Assembly (NCBI GenBank): GCA_018304425.1
Contig: JAGVWE010000002.1
Location: 124,001 to 188,000, forward strand
Direction: 5' to 3'
DNA: 64,000 nt
Source: Candidatus Iainarchaeum sp.
GTDB taxonomy: Archaea; Iainarchaeota; Iainarchaeia; Iainarchaeales; UBA10219
Shown in pieces: positions 7,207 through 15,809 of this stretch (its first letter is position 1; each line of letters starts with the position of its first letter). A program made the translations under genes and the position numbers. The notes under the pieces are model-generated. The model did no database searches. It saw only the letters and a list, made by a program, of their open reading frames with translations, and was not told where the DNA came from.

Positions 7207-8340
7207 ATGGGGTTTAAAAGGGTAAACTGGTTGGGGTTTTGGGTGCTGGCCCTGGTGCTGGCATCGGGTTGCAGCCAAAAAACCGTGGAAAGCCAGGCAG
7301 CGAGTGAAAGCCTTCGCATTGGTTTCGTGGCGCCCTTGACCGGGAACGCGGAGTGGTATGGCGAGCACCAGTGGAAGGCCATCCAGTTGGGCGTGGACGA
7401 AATCAACCAAGGCGGCGGCATCAACGGCCGGAAGCTGGAAGTCGTGGCCGAAGACGACCAGTGCCTGCCCAAGCTGGGCGCGGAAGTCATGCAAAAGCTG
7501 GCCGCCGTGGACCGCGTGCCCCTCGTGCTCGGAGCCTACTGCAGTTCGGTGTGCATGTCCATGGCCCCCATCGCCGAGGCAAACAAAGTGGTGATGGTCA
7601 ACGAGTGCAACACCGACAAGCTCCGCGAGGCCGGGGAATACGTCTTCCGCATCAAGCCCGGGGCCGCCCAGGAAGGGAAATTCATCGCCGACGCGATGCG
7701 GGCGCGCGGCGCCACGCGATTGGCCTTGTTGTTCATCAACAACGAGTACGGCGTGTCGACGAAGGACGAAGTGAAAAAGAATTTCGCGGCAGACGGCGGC
7801 AAGGTTGTGGCAGAAGAGGCCTTCGAACAGGGGGCCAGCGACTTCCGCTCCCAACTCGCCAAAGTCAGGGAAGCGCGGCCCGACGCGGTGTACTTCGTCG
7901 GCTACGCGAAAGAAAACGGGTTGCTGGTGCGGCAGGCCCACGAGCTTGGCTTGCGGCAGGCCCTCTACAGCAGCCTCACGCTCGAAAGCGCGGACTTCCT
8001 CGAGGCAGCCGGCGAGGCCGCGGAAGGCATCGTCTACCCCTACCTCTACGACCCCAACAGCCCGGAAGCCGTGGTGCGCGCCTACAATGAAAAGTTCAAG
8101 GCGCGTTACGGCGAGGACAGCGAGATGTGGGGCGCGTTGTACTACGATGCATTGGTGCTGCTGAAACCCGTCCTCGAAAAGTGTGGGAACGACAGCGGTT
8201 GCCTCAAAGACGGGTTGCTGAAAGTCCAGGGCTTTGAAGGGGTTACCGGCCGCATGGAGTTCGACGAGAAAGGCGACGTCGTGAAACCCTATCTCTTGAA
8301 AACCGTGCGCGGCGGCGGGTTTGCGACGCTAGCCGATTAG
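7207..8340 (+). CDS. Branched-chain amino-acid-type ABC substrate-binding lipoprotein
   Basis: A 377-residue periplasmic-binding-protein fold of the LivK/receptor-ligand family. The leader (WLGFWVLALVLASGC) ends in a lipobox. The mature protein opens with LRIGFVAPLTGNAEWYGEHQ and has AIQLGVDEINQGGGINGRKL, the LivK signature, then VPLVLGAYCSSVCMSMAPIA as the hinge and ligand pocket. ATG at 7207 is chosen for its AAGGGG ribosome site and because the leader begins there. No permease or ATPase lies next to it, so it is an orphan, possibly serving a distant transporter or a sensor. Divergent TrmB-type regulator suggests ligand-controlled expression. Confidence 0.88.
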   Translation: MGFKRVNWLGFWVLALVLASGCSQKTVESQAASESLRIGFVAPLTGNAEWYGEHQWKAIQLGVDEINQGGGINGRKLEVVAEDDQCLPKLGAEVMQKLAAVDRVPLVLGAYCSSVCMSMAPIAEANKVVMVNECNTDKLREAGEYVFRIKPGAAQEGKFIADAMRARGATRLALLFINNEYGVSTKDEVKKNFAADGGKVVAEEAFEQGASDFRSQLAKVREARPDAVYFVGYAKENGLLVRQAHELGLRQALYSSLTLESADFLEAAGEAAEGIVYPYLYDPNSPEAVVRAYNEKFKARYGEDSEMWGALYYDALVLLKPVLEKCGNDSGCLKDGLLKVQGFEGVTGRMEFDEKGDVVKPYLLKTVRGGGFATLAD

Positions 8341-8343
8341 TGG

Positions 8344-8354
8344 CCTTTAAAAGG
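8344..8354 (+). promoter_or_regulatory. TATA box of dph2
   Basis: CCTTTAAAAGG centred 27 bases before the Dph2 ATG. This spacing puts transcription start at or next to the start codon, so the mRNA is probably leaderless. Confidence 0.5.
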
Positions 8355-8375
8355 CTTCGGGGGCGAGTATAGGGT

Positions 8376-9374
8376 ATGCTGGACTTGGACCTCGAAGGCC
8401 TCTTGACGGAAGTCAAGGCCTTGAATCCCGCGCCTAAAACCATGGTCGTGCAGTTCCCGGACGGGTTGAAAATCAATTTACGGGAGGTAGTGGAACGACT
8501 CGAAGAGGCGACGCACGCGGAAGTCATCTCCGTGCTCGACCCCTGCTTTGGCGCCTGCGACCTGGCCGATGACAAGGCCAAGAAGTATGCCGCTGACCTG
8601 CTCATCCACTTCGGGCACTCGAAACTCTACCACGCGGCCGTGAAGACGCTGTACTGGCCACTGCACTACCGGGTCTCCGAAGAGGCCATCTGGAAAATCG
8701 CCGGGAAGCTGAAGGCGCTCAAGGTGAAAACCGTGAGCCTCAACGCGGCCTCCCAGTATGTCAAGGATTTGGACCGGCTTTCGAAGGCGCTCGAAAGGGA
8801 GGGCATTCACGCCGAACAAGGGAAGACGAAGTCAGCCCTCGAACGCGGGCAGGTACTTGGATGCGACCTCTCCAACCCCCGCACAGTCGAAGGAGCGGTG
8901 GACGCGCACCTGTTCTATGGAGACGGGTTGTTCCACGCGCTGGGATTGCTGTTCGCTTCGAAGAAGCCGTGCTACCAGTTCAACCCCCTCCTGATGGAGT
9001 GGGTGGACTTGAACCAGTACCATGACAAGTTCCTGCGCAGGCGCTACGCGCTCATCGGCAAGGCACAGGAAGCCAAGACCTTCGGCATCCTCATGAGTTC
9101 CAAGGTCGGGCAGTTCCGCAAGAAAATCGCCGTCGAAGCCAAGAAGCTGATTGAAAAGCACGGGAAGAAAGCATTTCTGTTCAGCTTGGACAACGTGAAC
9201 CCCAATGCCTTGATGGGGCTGGGGATCGACTGCTGGGTGAACACGGCCTGCCCCCGCATCGCCACCGACGACGCGGGCTTGTACAAGGAGCCCATGATTA
9301 CGCACGAGGAACTGAAGGTCGCGTTGGGCGAGAAGAAGTTCGAAGAATACGTCTTTGACGAGATACGGCATTAG
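8376..9374 (+). CDS. dph2: Diphthamide biosynthesis enzyme Dph2
   Basis: A 332-residue homolog of archaeal Dph2, the non-canonical radical-SAM enzyme that transfers the 3-amino-3-carboxypropyl group of SAM to a His of elongation factor 2, the first diphthamide step. Three Cys that ligate the 4Fe-4S cluster sit in the expected places: C61 in PCFGACDLADD, C163 in VLGCDLSN and C292 in WVNTACPRIATDD. Length is normal and the three-domain layout appears complete. The stop overlaps the convergent hypothetical gene by four bases. Enzyme partners for later diphthamide steps are not in this window. Confidence 0.95.
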   Translation: MLDLDLEGLLTEVKALNPAPKTMVVQFPDGLKINLREVVERLEEATHAEVISVLDPCFGACDLADDKAKKYAADLLIHFGHSKLYHAAVKTLYWPLHYRVSEEAIWKIAGKLKALKVKTVSLNAASQYVKDLDRLSKALEREGIHAEQGKTKSALERGQVLGCDLSNPRTVEGAVDAHLFYGDGLFHALGLLFASKKPCYQFNPLLMEWVDLNQYHDKFLRRRYALIGKAQEAKTFGILMSSKVGQFRKKIAVEAKKLIEKHGKKAFLFSLDNVNPNALMGLGIDCWVNTACPRIATDDAGLYKEPMITHEELKVALGEKKFEEYVFDEIRH

Positions 9375-10351
9375 TGGGTGTGGGGATGCCGCCGGCGCGC
9401 CTTCTCCGCTTGAATGCGCTCGATTTCGGCATTATGTTGGCGTTGGAGGTTTTTGACGTCCTCCTCAAAGAAGTCGATGCCATGCAGCAAACTCGCCAAC
9501 GAATTGGCGGCGTTGCCGACCACCAGCAACTGCCCTCGTTCTTCCGGCGAAGCCTGGTTGGCGGCGACTCTTTCTTGCAGCCACTCTTTTTGCGCACGCA
9601 ATTGTTTGGCATACCGCTGGAACTCGCCCTTGAAGGCAAGCACTTCCTTCAGCAGGAAGTCCTCCAAGTAATGCAGCGTGCCATACAGGTGACGCACCGG
9701 GGGGGCTTCGGGGGCCATGGATTCCCCGCATGCGTCTGCAATGACCTTCACCAATCCGTCGAAAGCTTTTCTGCGCAACTCTTCCCTCCAGCCCTGCACC
9801 TTGCCTTCCAGGCGCCGCTGGAGGCCCGCAAACTGCTGGGGAGAGAGCACGCGGACACCCTTTCCCTGTTTCTTCCACTTGCCCGGCCTACGACGGCGCT
9901 TGTGCGCGGGAACCTGCAATTCCATCTCGGCCTCCCTGACCGCGCGGTCATACACCCGCCTGGCCCGGCGCGCCACCCATTCCTCGCCAGAGACCCCCAT
10001 CACGTGGAAATAGCGGAGCAGGGCGCGATTGATTCGCTTCCGTTCAGGCGCCGACAACAAAACCTCCGCGGGCTTCAACCGCGAGTTCAAAGCCACCAAC
10101 AACCAACGTGTGAGTCCGCGTTGCACGGACGGAAAACGCCAAGCATGGTGATAGAGTTCTTCCTGGGGCACGTCGCGCGCGCGATAGTTCTGGTGCACCC
10201 AGTTGATGGCGCGGCCCAGGTCCCGGCGGTCCAGAGTCCGGCCAACGGCGTCCACGTACTTGGGCCCCCAAAACCCGATGGGCGTTCCGCCCCGGTTCGG
10301 GTCCAGGTTGTGGCGGCGCCCGGAAAGCGGTCTGCCCGGAGTTTTCGCCAT
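9371..10351 (-). CDS. Hypothetical basic helical protein
   Basis: A 326-residue, Arg/Lys-rich, mostly helical protein with no domain I recognise. A very basic linker (AHKRRRRPGKWKKQGKG) lies near residue 150. The C-terminal 120 residues are predicted helical bundles including SPEERGQLLVVGNAANSL and a FF pair, which resembles the C-terminus of the protein at 11341-11961 (LPPTQRVLLMQVANATESL then FF). A TATA-like CTTAAATAG about 30 bases before the ATG supports this start. It could bind nucleic acid, judging only by charge. Confidence 0.6.
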   Translation of the reverse strand: MAKTPGRPLSGRRHNLDPNRGGTPIGFWGPKYVDAVGRTLDRRDLGRAINWVHQNYRARDVPQEELYHHAWRFPSVQRGLTRWLLVALNSRLKPAEVLLSAPERKRINRALLRYFHVMGVSGEEWVARRARRVYDRAVREAEMELQVPAHKRRRRPGKWKKQGKGVRVLSPQQFAGLQRRLEGKVQGWREELRRKAFDGLVKVIADACGESMAPEAPPVRHLYGTLHYLEDFLLKEVLAFKGEFQRYAKQLRAQKEWLQERVAANQASPEERGQLLVVGNAANSLASLLHGIDFFEEDVKNLQRQHNAEIERIQAEKARRRHPHTH

Positions 10352-10396
10352 ACTGGCTATATATACCTTAAGCCCTATTTAAGAGTGACTCGGGGG

Positions 10397-11305
10397 CTAG
10401 CGCTCCTTGTAGAGCTTGATTATGCGCGCGTTGTTTTCCTTGGTGGGCTCCAGCCATTTGAGGACCCGGAACCCCTGCTTTTCGAACATGGCTCTGGTCA
10501 TGCCGGTTTCGCCGCCCATGGACAGGACGTGGTAGCTATAGCCTCCCTTTTGGGTCATGCGCGCGATGTTTTCGGCGACTTTATTGAGTCTAGCGGGGTC
10601 AGAGCCGAGGATTTCCTCGTTCAGGAAGTCCACGGAATACGTGGCCTCGCGGGCGCGAAGTTCCCGGCGCCGAAGGGGGCGCGCAAACAAATCCTCGGCT
10701 TTCACGCCGTGGATGACGTTCAAGCGCTCGCGCTTGGTGAGTTCCTCTGGTTCCTTCTGAAGCTCGACGCCGCCGATTTTCTTCGCGCTGATGAAGCGCC
10801 GGCGCTTGTAGGCGGCGCGGAACCCTGGGTCGTGCTTGAGGATGTGCAGAATCGTCCCATAGCCCACGCCGAAACCGAAGACGCCCAGGTTGCTGCGGCC
10901 CTTGAAGTCACCCACCATTTCCCGGAAAATCGCTGACGCGTGTGCATACCCGCTCACGGTCGTGGTCATGACATGTCGCGCGCGTCCCAGGAAGTCCTTG
11001 TACTTTATGTGGTGCTGGGGGTCCCGCATGATGGCAGCCCATTGCTCTGGCGACAGCGAGTAAAGGTGCTGCCGCATGCCCTCAATCCGGCTCTTGTCCC
11101 ACCGCACCCTCTGCTGGACTTCCTCGATGTAGGAATCGATGGCAGCCCGAAGGGCTGCGGCGTAGTAGAGCCTGGTCTTCGCGCGGCGGGGCTGTCGAAT
11201 GGCGGTCCGATGCTCGGTAAACCCGGGTTTGCCTGCAGCGGTCGGCCCGGTAGCTGGTCTGGAAAGTCGTCCAAACTTGACGTCACGCAGGAACCTTCGA
11301 GTCAA
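10397..11305 (-). CDS. Putative SAM-dependent methyltransferase-like protein
   Basis: A 302-residue protein. After a basic helical N-terminus of about 115 residues there is a Rossmann-like start NLGVFGFGVGYGTILHIL resembling methyltransferase motif I, then GGVELQKEPEEL and a later segment RLNKVAENIARMTQKGGYSY like motifs V-VI, with a final strand FRVLKWLEPTKENNARII. The match is suggestive only. The TTG at 11305 is the first in-frame start after a CTTAAATAT box about 30 bases upstream; shorter starts are possible. Neighbours on both sides are uncharacterised proteins on the same strand. Confidence 0.5.
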   Translation of the reverse strand: MTRRFLRDVKFGRLSRPATGPTAAGKPGFTEHRTAIRQPRRAKTRLYYAAALRAAIDSYIEEVQQRVRWDKSRIEGMRQHLYSLSPEQWAAIMRDPQHHIKYKDFLGRARHVMTTTVSGYAHASAIFREMVGDFKGRSNLGVFGFGVGYGTILHILKHDPGFRAAYKRRRFISAKKIGGVELQKEPEELTKRERLNVIHGVKAEDLFARPLRRRELRAREATYSVDFLNEEILGSDPARLNKVAENIARMTQKGGYSYHVLSMGGETGMTRAMFEKQGFRVLKWLEPTKENNARIIKLYKER

Positions 11306-11340
11306 TCAAACCACTGCAAACATTGGCTTCGGCCGGATAT

Positions 11341-11961
11341 TTAAGGGTTCGCTTCAGGCCGGATGGGCGGCTGGCGGGCCGCCTCCAAGTGGAATCCGAA
11401 AAACTGGAGGCGCGTGACGATGTTGTTCAGGGACTCGGTGGCGTTCGCAACCTGCATCAAGAGCACGCGCTGCGTGGGAGGCAGAGTGGAAGCAGCGGCA
11501 CGTGCGTCGAGTACGGCCTGGGCGCGCCCATATTTTTCCGCCAAAAGGCCGGCTTCGGCGACGAATCCGGCCACCGCAGGGGTTAGGGTTTCAAGGAAAG
11601 CCAGGGCAGCCTGGCGGTCGCGGCCAAAGTGGGGGGCGAGGCCTTCCACCAGGCGCTCGAAGGCATTGGCCGGCGGTTCGGGGGCGGTGAGGGAAGCAAA
11701 ATAGATTTTGAGGGGTTTCGCGAATCGAGTCCCCCGCCTCGCCAACCGCTCATCGGCCGCGCCCAAACGCGTGAACAGCCCGCCCACGATTCGCCGCGTC
11801 AAGGGGTTCCGAATGTGGGGGGCCATCCAGGCCACTTTGTGCGGCGCCGCCGGGTTGCTGGCCAAGACTATAGGATGAGCCAATGCCCTGGTGGTGGCGC
11901 TGGGAGTGAACACCCGCCGGACTGTGCGCAGGTAATCAAATGGCCGTTCATGTGGACGCAT
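11341..11961 (-). CDS. Hypothetical helical protein, downstream of UMP kinase
   Basis: A 206-residue protein starting MRPHERPFDYLRTVRRVF, five bases after the pyrH stop, so very likely co-transcribed with it. Almost entirely helical, Ala- and Arg-rich. The C-terminal 60 residues (PTQRVLLMQVANATESLN, then RLQFFGFHLEA) parallel the C-terminus of the protein at 9371-10351. A longer frame extends to 12150 but that part is antisense-like reading of pyrH. No function can be assigned. Confidence 0.55.
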   Translation of the reverse strand: MRPHERPFDYLRTVRRVFTPSATTRALAHPIVLASNPAAPHKVAWMAPHIRNPLTRRIVGGLFTRLGAADERLARRGTRFAKPLKIYFASLTAPEPPANAFERLVEGLAPHFGRDRQAALAFLETLTPAVAGFVAEAGLLAEKYGRAQAVLDARAAASTLPPTQRVLLMQVANATESLNNIVTRLQFFGFHLEAARQPPIRPEANP

Positions 11962-11966
11962 AAGGA

Positions 11967-12773
11967 TTAGTAGTCGACGTCTTCGAGGTCGTCGGCGGTT
12001 TCTTCGGCCGGGGCCTTGGAGGCTTCGGCGCCCTCGTCCTGGATGGTGGTACCGGTGAAGGCGTTGCCGCGCAGGCAGGCTTCGAGGTTGGCTAGGTCGT
12101 CGGCGGCAAGCACCAAGCCCCGGATTTTCGAGCGCTTGAGGATGGCGCAAGTGAAAGAGTCGAGCACAACGTGGGAGCCGGGTTCCCGGGAATCCGAGCG
12201 CGCCATGAGCCGCCAGAGCTTTTCGTAGGAGAGTTTGTCGTAGCGGGCGGCCTTCCGGTTGCGCTTGGGATCCGTGCTGTAGATGCCGTCGACGTTCGTC
12301 AGGTTGACGAAGGCCGCACCCAGGAATTCCGAGAGGAGCGCGGCCACGGTGTCGGTCGTGAAGCCCGGAACCAGGCCGCCGAAGACCGGAATCCTGCCTG
12401 AGTCGATGACCGCGCGCGCGTTCACGATGTCGGTCTGGACTTCGGGGTAAGCGCCTTCCAGGGCCTGGATGAGCAGCAAGGCATTGGCGCGCGTGACGCG
12501 GATGGCGACCAGGTCGGTGATGAAGTTGTTGGCTCCCAGGGTCTTGGCCGCGGCAATGTACTCGCGCGCGGTTTTTCCGCCGCCCACGACGACCGCGAAC
12601 TTGCAGCCCTCCTTGTGGAGCGTGGAGAGGAGGGAGGCGAGCTTGGCCATGAGGGTCGTGTTGGGCTTGTCGCCGATGACGGCCGAGCCGCCGATGGAGA
12701 CGACGAAGGTCTTGGTGGAATCGGGGGCGTTGCCGGAAGGGGTTTGCGCGGCGTTTTCGAACAAGTCAAACAT
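11967..12773 (-). CDS. pyrH: UMP kinase (archaeal PyrH, amino-acid kinase fold)
   Basis: A 268-residue enzyme phosphorylating UMP to UDP with ATP. Family marks: FVVSIGGSAVIGDK at the N-terminus, FAVVVGGGKTAREYIAAAK for phosphate binding, PVFGGLVPGFTTDTVAALLS, and the nucleotide segment VNLTNVDGIYSTDPKRN. The catalytic core ends near residue 240; a short acidic tail (AEETADDLEDVDY) is added. The family is normally 220-235 residues, so about 20 N-terminal and 25 C-terminal residues are extra. An AGGAG site precedes the ATG. It shares a divergent promoter region with the release factor gene. Confidence 0.92.
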   Translation of the reverse strand: MFDLFENAAQTPSGNAPDSTKTFVVSIGGSAVIGDKPNTTLMAKLASLLSTLHKEGCKFAVVVGGGKTAREYIAAAKTLGANNFITDLVAIRVTRANALLLIQALEGAYPEVQTDIVNARAVIDSGRIPVFGGLVPGFTTDTVAALLSEFLGAAFVNLTNVDGIYSTDPKRNRKAARYDKLSYEKLWRLMARSDSREPGSHVVLDSFTCAILKRSKIRGLVLAADDLANLEACLRGNAFTGTTIQDEGAEASKAPAEETADDLEDVDY

Positions 12774-12806
12774 GGGTTTGGCTCCTGCAATAGATTAACC
12801 TATAAT

Positions 12807-12817
12807 GGTATATAAGG
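12807..12817. promoter_or_regulatory. Shared TATA region between pyrH and prf1
   Basis: GGTATATAAGG lies 34 bases before the pyrH ATG and 38 bases before the prf1 ATG. TATATA reads in both directions, so one core element may serve both divergent genes. Confidence 0.4.
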
Positions 12818-12854
12818 CTTTTCTATTCCGTTTAATGCGGGCAAAGGCGGTTTC

Positions 12855-14531
12855 ATGAAAGGGCATGCATTGGAGGAAGTCGCGGAGTCGGAGCTGGCGG
12901 TGTTCAAGAAGAAGCTCAAGCTCTTGGCGGGTTTCAAGGGCCACGGCACCGAGTTGATCAGCCAATACATTCCCGCCAACGCGGACCGGAGCACGGTCAT
13001 GGGCGTGCTGACCGAAGAGGTGTCGCAGTCCGGCAACATCAAGAGCCCGCAGACGCGGAAGGCCGTACAGGGCGCCTTGCGGAAGATAACCAATTTCTTG
13101 AAACAAATCGACTTCGACATCCCGCCAAAGGGAATCGTGGTGTTCGCGGGCAACGTGTCGGAAAGCGAAGGAAGAACCGACATCCGGTTGTTCACGGTGC
13201 GGCCGCCCAAGCCCTTGAAGACCAAGCTGTACTGGTGCGACTCCGAGTTCCACCTCGCGCCGCTGAAGGAGATGCTGGCGCCCAGTGAAGTGTATGGCCT
13301 GTTGACGATTGACAAGAACGAGGCCACCATTGCGGTGTTGTCGGGCAAGAAGTACGAAATCATCGGGAAGTTCACGTCGGGAGTTCCTGGCAAGTTTCGT
13401 GCTGGGGGGCAATGCCTGGTGCCGGATTCCCTGGTGCAGACGGCAACCGGCGAAATCATCCCAGTGGGGGACGTGCACAACCCGCTCAATCTGCAAGCAG
13501 CGGACTTGGAAGCCTTAGACGTGACCTCGACGGCAGTCCTCAAAAAGTGGACCGTGACGAAAAAAGAGGCCGTGAAAATAATGACTGAACCGCCGAGAAC
13601 CGAACTCACCTGCTCCCTTGACCATCTAGTGTTTGCCTATCAGGAAGGCACAACAAAAGCAATCCCTGCCGAAGACGTGAATGTCGGAACCGTGCTGTTA
13701 TATGCAGACTTCGGGAAAACGCCGGGACGAAAGATTAGGCTGGTGAAAGTGAAATCTGTTGAAAGGCTGCGGGGCCGGTTCGAAATGGTCGACCTTTCCA
13801 CTGCGCAGCAGAATTTCCTCGCGAACGGCTTGGTCGTTCACAACTCTTCCCACCGGTTCGAGCAGTTGCGTGCGGAGGCCGCGAAGGAGTTTTACAAGCG
13901 CATCAGCGACAAGATAAACACCGCGTTCACGGCGTACGCGGACAAGCTGAAGGGCATCATCATTGGGGGCCCGGGGGTCAGCAAGCAGTATTTCTTGAAC
14001 GTGGACATGATCGACCACCGGCTGAAACCGAAAATCCTGGGCATGCTGGACATCAGTTACACGGATGAGTCCGGCATCCGGGAACTGATTCAGCGCAGCG
14101 AGGAACTGCTGCGGGAAACCGATTTGATGAAGGAGCGCGGGTTGTTGAACAAGTTCTTGGAAGAAGTGGCGAGGGGCCGGCTGGCCACCTACGGGCAACG
14201 GGAAGTGGAGGCCGCGTTGGCGGCCGGCAAGGCGGGTACGCTGATTGTGTCCGAGGCCCTGGAGTGGGAAGTGCACAAGTACGTGTGCGAGGGCTGCAAG
14301 GCCGAGCAAATGGTGTTCATCAAGGAGCCGTTGAATTACAAGGCAACGGCGCAGCCGTGCGGCAAGTGCGGCCGGGAAATGGAGTTGCTGGAGGAAATCG
14401 ATTACATCGACTATCTTTTGGAGAAAGCCCAGAAGACGGGCGCGGAAGTGCGCGTGGTTTCGACGGACACCCCGGAAGGCGAGCAGTTCTTCAAGGGGTT
14501 TGGCGGCATAGCGGCCATGCTAAGGTATTAG
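12855..14531 (+). CDS. prf1: Peptide chain release factor aRF1 containing a mini-intein
   Basis: The spliced protein would be 414 residues, the normal size for archaeal aRF1, which recognises all three stop codons and triggers peptide release. Domain 1 carries the NIKS motif (residues 61-64) and YxCxxxF (YWCDSEF, 126-132), both for stop-codon recognition. Domain 2 carries the catalytic GGQ at 184-186, after which a 144-residue intein is inserted; the extein resumes with SSHRFEQLRAEAAKEFY. Domain 3 has four Cys in CEGC and CGKC, a zinc-ribbon-like insert. Without splicing the GGQ loop would be split from the rest of domain 2, so activity should depend on splicing. Followed 9 bases later by truD. 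Confidence 0.96.
   Translation: MKGHALEEVAESELAVFKKKLKLLAGFKGHGTELISQYIPANADRSTVMGVLTEEVSQSGNIKSPQTRKAVQGALRKITNFLKQIDFDIPPKGIVVFAGNVSESEGRTDIRLFTVRPPKPLKTKLYWCDSEFHLAPLKEMLAPSEVYGLLTIDKNEATIAVLSGKKYEIIGKFTSGVPGKFRAGGQCLVPDSLVQTATGEIIPVGDVHNPLNLQAADLEALDVTSTAVLKKWTVTKKEAVKIMTEPPRTELTCSLDHLVFAYQEGTTKAIPAEDVNVGTVLLYADFGKTPGRKIRLVKVKSVERLRGRFEMVDLSTAQQNFLANGLVVHNSSHRFEQLRAEAAKEFYKRISDKINTAFTAYADKLKGIIIGGPGVSKQYFLNVDMIDHRLKPKILGMLDISYTDESGIRELIQRSEELLRETDLMKERGLLNKFLEEVARGRLATYGQREVEAALAAGKAGTLIVSEALEWEVHKYVCEGCKAEQMVFIKEPLNYKATAQPCGKCGREMELLEEIDYIDYLLEKAQKTGAEVRVVSTDTPEGEQFFKGFGGIAAMLRY
13413..13844 (+). mobile_element. Mini-intein inserted directly after the GGQ motif of aRF1
   Basis: A 144-residue in-frame insert from Cys (CLVPDSLVQTATGEI, block A) to His-Asn (NFLANGLVVHN, blocks F and G), followed by Ser as the +1 nucleophile. 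Block B is LTCSLDHLVF with H71; the usual Thr three residues before this His is Ser here. Asp127 lies in block F. There is no room for a homing endonuclease, so it is a splicing-only element. It splits the sequence as GGQ then SSHRFE. The intein reads somewhat richer in A/T than the exteins. All residues needed for standard class 1 splicing are visible. Confidence 0.95.
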
Positions 14532-14540
14532 GGCGGGCAC

Positions 14541-15809
14541 ATGGAACACGTTTTCGTAACGGATTCGAGGGGCATCGGCGGCCGCATCAAGCGCAGGATC
14601 GCGGACTTCCAGGTGCAGGAAGTCTCGAAGGACGGGACCCTGCGGGAAATCCGGGTGTTCACGGACACGGAGAAGCGGGAGCTGCCCAAGGAATGGCCTT
14701 CCGCCGAGCGCCCGGCTGGCAGGGAACAGTTGCACCTCACGCTCGAGAAATTCAACTTGGACACGAATTTCGCCATCCAGTTGATTGCGCGCATGCAGGG
14801 CACCAGCCGGAAGCGGATTGGCTTTGCGGGGATGAAGGACAAGCGGGGAATCACGTGCCAGCGGATTTCCATCTGGCAGCCGGACCTCGAGCGGTTGAAG
14901 AACTGGAAGTCAAGGTACCTGGATTTGCGCGAAGCGGAGTGGCGCGAGGAACGCATCGAGTTAGGCGATTTATGGGGAAACGACTTCAACATAACCATCC
15001 GGGATTTGGAGGGCACGGGCACGGAAGAGGAGCTGCGCCACGCGATTGAGACCTGTTTTGCCCAGATGCGGGGCGGCATCCCGAACTTCTTCGGGGAGCA
15101 GCGGTTCGGGGGCCTGCGGCAGACCAGCCACCGGGTGGGCAGGGAGTTCGTGAAGGGCAGCATCGAGAACGGGGTCATGCTTTATCTCACGGCCACGGCG
15201 CCCGGGGAAGAAGAGGACGTGGCATTGGCTCGGAAGAACCTGGCGGAGACCCGGGACTTTTCGAGGGCCTCCAACGAGTTTCCCGTCAAGTACCGGTATG
15301 AGCGTGCCATCATCCACCACTTGTGCAAGTATCCCCGGGACTTCGTGGGCGCGTTCAAGAAGTTGCCGAAGGCGTTGACCTATATGTTCACGCACGCGTA
15401 CCAGAGCCATTTGTTCAATGAGGTGCTCAAGCGGCGGCTGGCGGAAGGCATCGGGTTGCAGCCGGTGGAGGGAGACGTCTTGGAGGACGGCATCGTGGCC
15501 GCGCCGTTGTTCGGGTTCGAGTCGAAGCTCGCGGAGGGAAAACCCGGGGAAATCGAGCGCAGGGTGCTGGAAGCCGAGGGCGTGCAGCTCGCGGACTTCA
15601 AGGTGAAGGCTTATGCCGAGCTCAGCACCAAGGGCGCGCGCAAGAAGGCTTTGCTGGTGCCCGAAGACCTGCGCTTGCTGGAAATCGCGGAAGACGATTA
15701 TTATCCGGGCAAGCGCAAGGCGCGCATCGGGTTCAGGTTGACGAAGGGCAACTATGCGACGACCGTGCTGATGGAGCTCATGAAAGCAGAAGGCAATACG
15801 AATGACTGA
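14541..15809 (+). CDS. truD: tRNA pseudouridine synthase D
   Basis: A 422-residue TruD, which makes pseudouridine 13 in tRNA. The catalytic Asp lies in the motif GFAGMKDKRGITCQ, and the second family motif NFFGEQRFGGLRQTSHRVG follows near residue 180. The archaeal-type insertion domain is present between residues about 250 and 340, with MFTHAYQSHLFNEVL after it. Length fits the archaeal family (about 400-430). The ATG lies nine bases after the prf1 stop, so prf1 and truD are probably one transcript; the stop overlaps the next gene by eight bases. Confidence 0.95.
   Translation: MEHVFVTDSRGIGGRIKRRIADFQVQEVSKDGTLREIRVFTDTEKRELPKEWPSAERPAGREQLHLTLEKFNLDTNFAIQLIARMQGTSRKRIGFAGMKDKRGITCQRISIWQPDLERLKNWKSRYLDLREAEWREERIELGDLWGNDFNITIRDLEGTGTEEELRHAIETCFAQMRGGIPNFFGEQRFGGLRQTSHRVGREFVKGSIENGVMLYLTATAPGEEEDVALARKNLAETRDFSRASNEFPVKYRYERAIIHHLCKYPRDFVGAFKKLPKALTYMFTHAYQSHLFNEVLKRRLAEGIGLQPVEGDVLEDGIVAAPLFGFESKLAEGKPGEIERRVLEAEGVQLADFKVKAYAELSTKGARKKALLVPEDLRLLEIAEDDYYPGKRKARIGFRLTKGNYATTVLMELMKAEGNTND

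Noticed and set aside
9374..10936. 520-codon plus-strand open frame
   Set aside because: Antisense to two minus-strand genes; the minus-strand choice is favoured by upstream TATA boxes and codon composition, though those two proteins are themselves uncharacterised.
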